NCBI GenBank assembly: GCA_021795795.1
Contig: JAJYPA010000101.1
Location: forward strand, 1-19,617
Length of the DNA: 19,617 bases
Direction: 5' to 3'
DNA from: Pseudomonadota bacterium
Lineage (GTDB): Bacteria; Pseudomonadota; Gammaproteobacteria; Halothiobacillales; Halothiobacillaceae
Under the pieces are notes generated by a model, which did not search any database, was not told the origin of the DNA, and saw only the letters and a program-made list of their open reading frames with translations. This document shows, piece by piece, positions 15,555 to 19,617 of the stretch (position 1 is its first letter; each line of letters starts with the position of its first letter). The translations under genes were made by a program, and so were the position numbers.

Positions 15555-15926
15555 ATGGATCATCAGGGCAATGACGACCTAAAAGTGATTTCTCGTCGTA
15601 AGATGTTAGAGAAATTTGGTATTATTGTTGGCACAACGGCATTTGCTGCAACAATCGGTGCGGGACCAGCCTATGGTTTTCATGGTGGCGGATCTGGATG
15701 TGGCAGCGAATGTAACTCCCCACCAAAGCACTCCAAGGCGTTTGCCCAGTATCAAGATCACCCAAAAGGCGGCCTGTCCTGTGTGGGTTGTATATTTTTT
15801 TCTCCAGCCAAAGCGGCTGGCCAAATGGGTAGTTGCAGTATTGTTTCCGGGGAAATCAGCCCCTTTGGCTGGTGCAGGTTGTTTGTGCAGCAGCAAGCCC
15901 CGCAATTTCCCGGGGATGGGGCTGAC
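15555..15926 (+). CDS. High-potential iron-sulfur protein (HiPIP), Tat-exported
   Basis: This 124-residue protein has a Tat signal (SRRKML at 13-18, hydrophobic stretch about 21-40, cut near AYG). The mature part has the HiPIP pattern: AQYQDHPKGGLSCVGCIFF, then GSCSIVSGEISPFGWCRLF. Four cluster cysteines are Cys76, Cys79, Cys94 and Cys107, holding one [4Fe-4S] cluster. HiPIPs are small periplasmic electron carriers. In Acidithiobacillus the Iro HiPIP has been linked to iron or sulfur oxidation. Folding with the cluster before export fits the Tat route. Unusual is a Gly-rich N-terminal extension with two extra cysteines (GGGSGCGSEC, Cys49 and Cys53) before the conserved core. GGAGG 7 nt before the ATG at 15555 sets the start. 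Redox partners are not encoded next to it. Confidence 0.9.
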
Positions 15927-16052
15927 TGAAAACGTTTGGCTGGTTGATTGATGGATACCAGAAATGATCATGGACCGGCAGGATTTCCCCAGAGATGTAG
16001 GCATGTTTCAAGCTAACTTATCAGACAGTTCGTATTGAGAGAGGATTAAATC

Positions 16053-16364
16053 ATGGGCATATCAGGCAATGACTTCCGGGCTTGGTATTATTCTGGGGCG
16101 AATGGTGAATCAAAAATCGGTGTGGTCGGAAAAGTGATTGCGATCGACGGCAGCTCGCATGCACTCATTCGCGCCGTACCGCAAGGGATCAATCCACGGC
16201 TGCTGATGCTGAAAATAAAAATCGAACCTTATGCGGGAGTATTTCATCCCCATATCGCATGCGAAGAGGCTCTACGTTATGATGAAATTTCGGAAAATGG
16301 CGCATTTACTGACGTACACATTGAAGGCGAAGGCGGCAGCTTCACGATAAAGGTTGGGGTATAA
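16053..16364 (+). CDS. Small soluble protein of unknown function
   Basis: This 103-residue protein has no signal peptide or TM segment. Its sequence alternates short beta-like stretches (KIGVVGKVIAIDGSSHALIR, LLMLKIKIEPYAG, TDVHIEGEGGSFTIKVGV), suggesting a compact beta domain. The middle FHPHIACEEALRYDE is the most distinctive part. GAGAGGA about 8 nt before the ATG supports the start. It lies 126 bp after the HiPIP gene in the same direction, so co-transcription is possible. I do not recognise the family. Confidence 0.6.
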   Translation: MGISGNDFRAWYYSGANGESKIGVVGKVIAIDGSSHALIRAVPQGINPRLLMLKIKIEPYAGVFHPHIACEEALRYDEISENGAFTDVHIEGEGGSFTIKVGV

Positions 16365-16384
16365 GATAACGCAGTATAGAAGTG

Positions 16385-16396
16385 CACACCGGTGTG
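16385..16396. repeat. Perfect 12-bp palindrome
   Basis: CACACCGGTGTG is a perfect inverted repeat 20 bp after the stop of the 16053 gene and about 85 bp before the DUF805 ATG. It could be a protein-binding site or chance. Confidence 0.3.
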
Positions 16397-16480
16397 GCTA
16401 GGCGCAGTGAAGTAGATGACATACTACAGAATAACTGTGCCATCAAGATGGATAGCATTGCGATCATGATGAGGTGAATT

Positions 16481-16858
16481 ATGCGAATGGTATCGGCGTT
16501 TAAAAACGTGGTCATGAATAACTATGCCAATTTCGATGGGCGGCTGGGACGGGCGGAATTCTGGTGGTTCTACCTGATGGACACCTTGATCGCCGTTGCC
16601 ATAGCTGTTGTGACCGCGATGATCTTTCAGTCGGCAAAGGCCGTATATATTGCGGTTGGCGCTTATTCCGTAATACTACTGCTCCCCATGCTCTCTGCGG
16701 AAGTTCGTCGGTTGCACGATATCGGACTGTCAGGATGGTGGCTTCTGGTCGCTCTAATCCCATATTTGGGTGGATTGATGATCCTGATTTTTCTCGTGAT
16801 GCCTTCCAAACCGGCCGGGGAGCGATTTGGACCTTATACGGACAACGCAGATGCCTGA
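16481..16858 (+). CDS. DUF805 family membrane protein
   Basis: This 125-residue inner-membrane protein shows the DUF805 pattern: YANFDGRLGRAEFWWFYLM near the N-terminus, a central pair of TM segments (about 34-52 and 56-72), RRLHDIGLSGWWLL (about 76-89), a last TM segment (about 88-107) and the tail PSKPAGERFGPYT. Family members are widespread small membrane proteins without a firm biochemical role. GAGG about 8 nt before the ATG supports the start. The gene ends by overlapping the next one by 8 bp (ATGCCTGA), so the two are translationally coupled. Confidence 0.85.
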   Translation: MRMVSAFKNVVMNNYANFDGRLGRAEFWWFYLMDTLIAVAIAVVTAMIFQSAKAVYIAVGAYSVILLLPMLSAEVRRLHDIGLSGWWLLVALIPYLGGLMILIFLVMPSKPAGERFGPYTDNADA

Positions 16859-17351
16859 ACCAAAAATAAAACCGCCTGTGGACGGCGACTGGAAGTCCGA
16901 CCGTCTTGGTATGGCCCTGGCGAGTATCATGGGTGGTCCAATTCTGGCGGCATTGGCTTCCACCAGTACAGGGAAAGATGGCCAGGCGCTGATACTGGTC
17001 ATATTGAGCATTTTCGCCCCTATGTTTTGGGGATCTCTGGTCATCTACTGGGCTACTGGCTGGAATGTTTCACGCTGGTGGGATGGCGGCAAACTCACCG
17101 GTTGGGTTCTTGCTGTAGCAGGCTTTGGGGTATCTGCTACGATCATCCGCCAGCTCAACCTCATTTCGTCGCATTGGTTCACAGACTATATATGGAATGT
17201 AGAAGGGCAACCATTGCACATGGCATTCATGGTTTATTTACCGAGCCTGCTTTTCATGGAACTGCTTATGGTGCTAGGCACGACCATCATTGCCGCGCCC
17301 GTGGCGATAATTCGAAGGTTACGTAATAAAGGAAGCACATCTCCGTCTTAG
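16851..17351 (+). CDS. Polytopic membrane protein of unknown function
   Basis: This 166-residue protein has a short soluble N-terminus (MPEPKIKPPVDGDWKSDRLG). About four TM segments follow (roughly 20-38, 46-68, 83-101, 124-155), and the C-terminus is basic (IIRRLRNKG). The ATG at 16851 overlaps the DUF805 stop and is preferred over an in-frame upstream start at 16827. It has no strong ribosome site of its own, as expected for coupling. The WNVSRWWDGGKLTGW loop may be functional. Family not recognised. Its partnership with DUF805 is inferred only from the overlap. Confidence 0.7.
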   Translation: MPEPKIKPPVDGDWKSDRLGMALASIMGGPILAALASTSTGKDGQALILVILSIFAPMFWGSLVIYWATGWNVSRWWDGGKLTGWVLAVAGFGVSATIIRQLNLISSHWFTDYIWNVEGQPLHMAFMVYLPSLLFMELLMVLGTTIIAAPVAIIRRLRNKGSTSPS

Positions 17352-17360
17352 TGAGACGGA
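17342..17360 (+). terminator. Hairpin after membrane-protein gene, terminator candidate
   Basis: TCCGTCT (17342-17348), loop TAGTG, AGACGGA (17354-17360) form a seven-pair stem spanning the TAG stop of the preceding gene. There is no T tract, so it may instead stabilise the 3' end or act on the next gene 43 bp downstream. Confidence 0.4.
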
Positions 17361-17402
17361 TAGGTCTATGGATATCTAAATCATGGAAGACTAGGGGGTA
17401 TC

Positions 17403-17882
17403 GTGAAAGCGATTCATATTCTCGCCGCAACGCTTTTTGGACTCGCCGGATTCAACGTGAATGCAAATGCCACTATTTATGGCACAGGGGCAATACCCAG
17501 TATCATCACGTCAGGATTCCTGCAGTATACGTCGACTTCAGGCTCTGCGTTCGAAACATTGTCCGTAGGGAACTGTGCCCCCGGTCGAATTGCTAGAATT
17601 ACCCAGCGACAAACGGACGGGAACGGACAGCCGATTCCCGGATCAGGTTCCATGATCATCATTCGTGGTGCCTATGGACCGAGCCTCTACCTGATGTCCT
17701 ATCAGGAGTCACCTGAAGTAATGAGCTCGCGGGTGAACGATCCAGTGGCAATTTGTCTCCTCTCGGTACCATCTCATTGTCCGCGTGGCGATACGCGAGG
17801 ACGTGAGTTCCGCGTTATCAATCTGCGAACGCACGAGGCGTGGTCCATGGTGAATTCTGAACATAGTTGTGGAGGTGCATGA
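17403..17882 (+). CDS. Small secreted protein of unknown function
   Basis: This 159-residue protein starts at GTG (AGGGGG 5 nt upstream) with a Sec signal peptide (about 1-23, MKAIHILAATLFGLAGFNVN then ANA). The mature part has four cysteines (in VGNCAPGRI, VAICLLS, SHCPRGD and EHSCGGA), likely forming disulfides in the periplasm. The sequence suggests a beta-rich fold but matches no family I know. It is separated by 73 bp from the secreted propeller gene that follows, so the two may share a transcript. Confidence 0.65.
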   Translation: MKAIHILAATLFGLAGFNVNANATIYGTGAIPSIITSGFLQYTSTSGSAFETLSVGNCAPGRIARITQRQTDGNGQPIPGSGSMIIIRGAYGPSLYLMSYQESPEVMSSRVNDPVAICLLSVPSHCPRGDTRGREFRVINLRTHEAWSMVNSEHSCGGA

Positions 17883-17887
17883 TGGGG

Positions 17888-17925
17888 TTTATGCACCTTG
17901 CATCGCCATTCATGATTTATGCACC
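17888..17925 (+). repeat. Direct repeat TTTATGCACC, two copies
   Basis: TTTATGCACC occurs at 17888-17897 and again at 17916-17925, a 28-bp period, in the short gap before the propeller gene. It could be a regulator site on one helix face, or chance. Confidence 0.3.
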
Positions 17926-17955
17926 GATGATAAGTGGCAATCGGAGATCAGAACG

Positions 17956-19104
17956 ATGAAAAATCAGACTTTGCATACCAGAATAATCAAGCTGGGTATA
18001 GTCGTGGTCGCCCTTACCCTCCTGTCCGCTGTAGGAGGAAAAGATGCTTGGGCGGAGTCGACAACAGCTCCGACTCTTTCTGGATCTGTTTCCGGACTTC
18101 TAAAATCTATTCCCCCGGGTTTGTTGAAACAGTGGGAGCAGAGCGAGGAGCCGGCATGGACAAAAAAACTCGATAAAACGCTCAAAAATGTACCGCCACC
18201 AGTTCGTGCGTTAGCGCAGCAGTCCACGAATGTTATTCAGTGGTTTAGATTTCCTGGAAAAAATCCATGTCGTATCGCTGTAGATGCGAAGGGTGATATC
18301 TGGGTTACAGACTTTGTCAAAAATGGTTTGGTGTATAAGTTTACTAACACAGGCGTGCTAATTTCAACATATCAGGCTGGTCCCTGGCCACACGGAATCA
18401 CCATTGATTCCAAAGGACAAATATGGATTACCAATGATACAAAAAATGGAACACTTACAGAACTGAACCCAGATGGTTCGACTGTTGGCAGAAACGATGC
18501 TGGCCCATATCCGTATGGTGTCGCAGTTATTGATAATTATGTATACGTGACAAACCATCAACGAAACGGTGCGATCACCCTGTTAAAGTTCCATGGAGGC
18601 GAACCTGTAGTGTCTGTACTTCAACATGAGGATAATCCAGGAGATATTACTGCTACGGCTGGAAATTTCGGATTTAACGACAACACCGATATTATTGCAG
18701 TAGTGCTATCCGGCAACAAGGTAGTTTATCTTCTGCCTCCTCATGGAGGATTGTACGCTAACGTATCCAAGTCTATACTTGGTAAAGGACGTATTATGGA
18801 CATTACTTCTGATAGTTCTGGAAATATTGTTGTTTCACAAGGCAGGATCGCCGTTAAAGTGATAAAGTCTGTTTTTGGTCTAGTGAGCGAGGGGTCCGAT
18901 TTCAAGTTGAGTGGTGCGAGAAGTTCATCGGGTCTATCTGTGAGGGCTATTGCATTGGGGCACGGGCAGGAGTACGGCGATATCTATGCTGTGGCTTACG
19001 GGCGCGACGAGGTATATTGTTTTCATAAAATTTATTATGCAGGAGTGCCATCGCGCGCACCTGCCTCAGGAGGCATGGGACTTGGAGGCCTTTTTGGGGA
19101 GTAA
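17956..19104 (+). CDS. Secreted Vgb/NHL-like beta-propeller protein
   Basis: This 382-residue protein has a signal peptide (basic NQTLHTRIIK, hydrophobic core about 12-25, likely cut at AWAE near 33). A linker (about 34-95) is rich in Pro/Ser/Lys. Propeller repeats begin at VIQWFRFPGKNPCRIAVDAK, with WVTD, WITN and YVTN strands and TELNPDGSTVG. Later blades (about 210-370) are diverged. The C-terminus is glycine-rich (GGMGLGGLFGE). GGAGA 8 nt before the ATG at 17956 sets the start. An upstream in-frame start at 17869 overlaps the previous gene and is rejected. It is related in blade pattern to the two propellers at the left end but diverged, and lacks their GNGTAG loop. Ligand unknown. Confidence 0.85.
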   Translation: MKNQTLHTRIIKLGIVVVALTLLSAVGGKDAWAESTTAPTLSGSVSGLLKSIPPGLLKQWEQSEEPAWTKKLDKTLKNVPPPVRALAQQSTNVIQWFRFPGKNPCRIAVDAKGDIWVTDFVKNGLVYKFTNTGVLISTYQAGPWPHGITIDSKGQIWITNDTKNGTLTELNPDGSTVGRNDAGPYPYGVAVIDNYVYVTNHQRNGAITLLKFHGGEPVVSVLQHEDNPGDITATAGNFGFNDNTDIIAVVLSGNKVVYLLPPHGGLYANVSKSILGKGRIMDITSDSSGNIVVSQGRIAVKVIKSVFGLVSEGSDFKLSGARSSSGLSVRAIALGHGQEYGDIYAVAYGRDEVYCFHKIYYAGVPSRAPASGGMGLGGLFGE

Positions 19105-19617
19105 AAAAATCAAAACACTGCGCGTGCTTCTGAACTTATATGATGGAGATATATTCTGGCTTTTCACAAAAAAACACGTTGACCGGACGTTAAAAAAATT
19201 TCAGCCGTACAGCGTGTTGTTCGATGAGTTTGGATTGAACGTGGGAGCTGATGATTTGGTTTGCGAATTGCCATTTCGAGATCTGACCACGTCGTATACG
19301 AGGTACGAACGACCGCTTCCGCTGCGATCCTGTCATTGGAAGTAACGCGCACACAGGGGATAGAAAACCTGCGCAGACCAGAGTGATATTTTTTGTCCGT
19401 AACAGTGGCTGGTATACATCTTTTTTTCGAAGAAACTTCAATGATGAGGAGTTACAGTATACAACCCCATCACCGTCCAGGCTTGCCATCAATGCACTAA
19501 CCGTTTGATTAGCATGGCTGCCCAGCATATAACTATGTTTCAGTCATACAGTTGGTCCATAACAAACTATGTGCACAATAAATGCGCATACCGGCTCGTA
19601 ATGGTGAGATTCCCATG
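19105..19617. other. Right-edge stretch without a supportable gene
   Basis: A plus-strand open frame continues to 19345 (IKTLRVLLNLYDGDIFWLF, later LPFRDLTTSYTRYE) with no good start codon. A minus-strand frame (19190-19528) has an ATG but no ribosome site. Both have some protein-like stretches, so this may be a decayed gene, but I recognise neither. No hairpin with a T tract was found after the propeller stop. Confidence 0.35.

Overview
The window looks like a chromosomal segment of an acidophilic, chemolithotrophic gammaproteobacterium-like organism, most plausibly Acidithiobacillus. That rests on two things: a Tat-exported high-potential iron-sulfur protein of the Iro type, and an ISL3-family insertion sequence of the kind common in that genus. 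Neither is decisive. GC content is patchy: the regulator, kinase and STAND genes are GC-rich, while the propeller genes, small membrane genes and Sel1 tail are clearly AT-richer. No rRNA, tRNA or CRISPR array was seen.

Layout. (1) 166-2472, minus strand: two abutting genes for secreted seven-bladed beta-propeller proteins. (2) 2521-3812: a decayed ISL3-type element just upstream of them, with its transposase broken by a one-base frameshift in a G run and by a stop codon. (3) 4044-6519, plus strand: a NarL/FixJ-type response regulator overlapping a six-TM hybrid histidine kinase by 8 bp. (4) 6751-7817: small, unrecognised membrane-protein genes, one of them probably broken. (5) 7942-9081, minus: a PrsW-type intramembrane protease. 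(6) 9419-15239: the most interesting block. A minus-strand SLOG-domain protein with four C-terminal TM segments is divergent from a plus-strand secreted Sel1-repeat protein and a 959-residue DUF4062-nSTAND-TM-Sel1 protein. (7) 15555-17882, plus: HiPIP, a small unknown protein, a DUF805 membrane protein coupled to another membrane protein, and a small secreted protein. (8) 17956-19104, plus: a third secreted propeller. The last 513 bp have no convincing gene.

How it may work together. The SLOG/Sel1/nSTAND block has the shape of a conflict (immune or cell-death) module: a STAND NTPase sensor with a TIR-like N-terminus, a nucleotide-sensing SLOG domain tied to membrane segments, and two Sel1 modules that topology would place in the periplasm. 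This is inference from domain architecture and has not been shown. Four small GC-stem hairpins (3937-3956, 6545-6564, 11380-11405, 12195-12210) share one consensus and sit in intergenic gaps around the two-component genes and this block. They look like a dispersed intergenic element or a shared control site. The propellers, HiPIP and other secreted products point to an envelope-oriented region whose substrates cannot be read from sequence.
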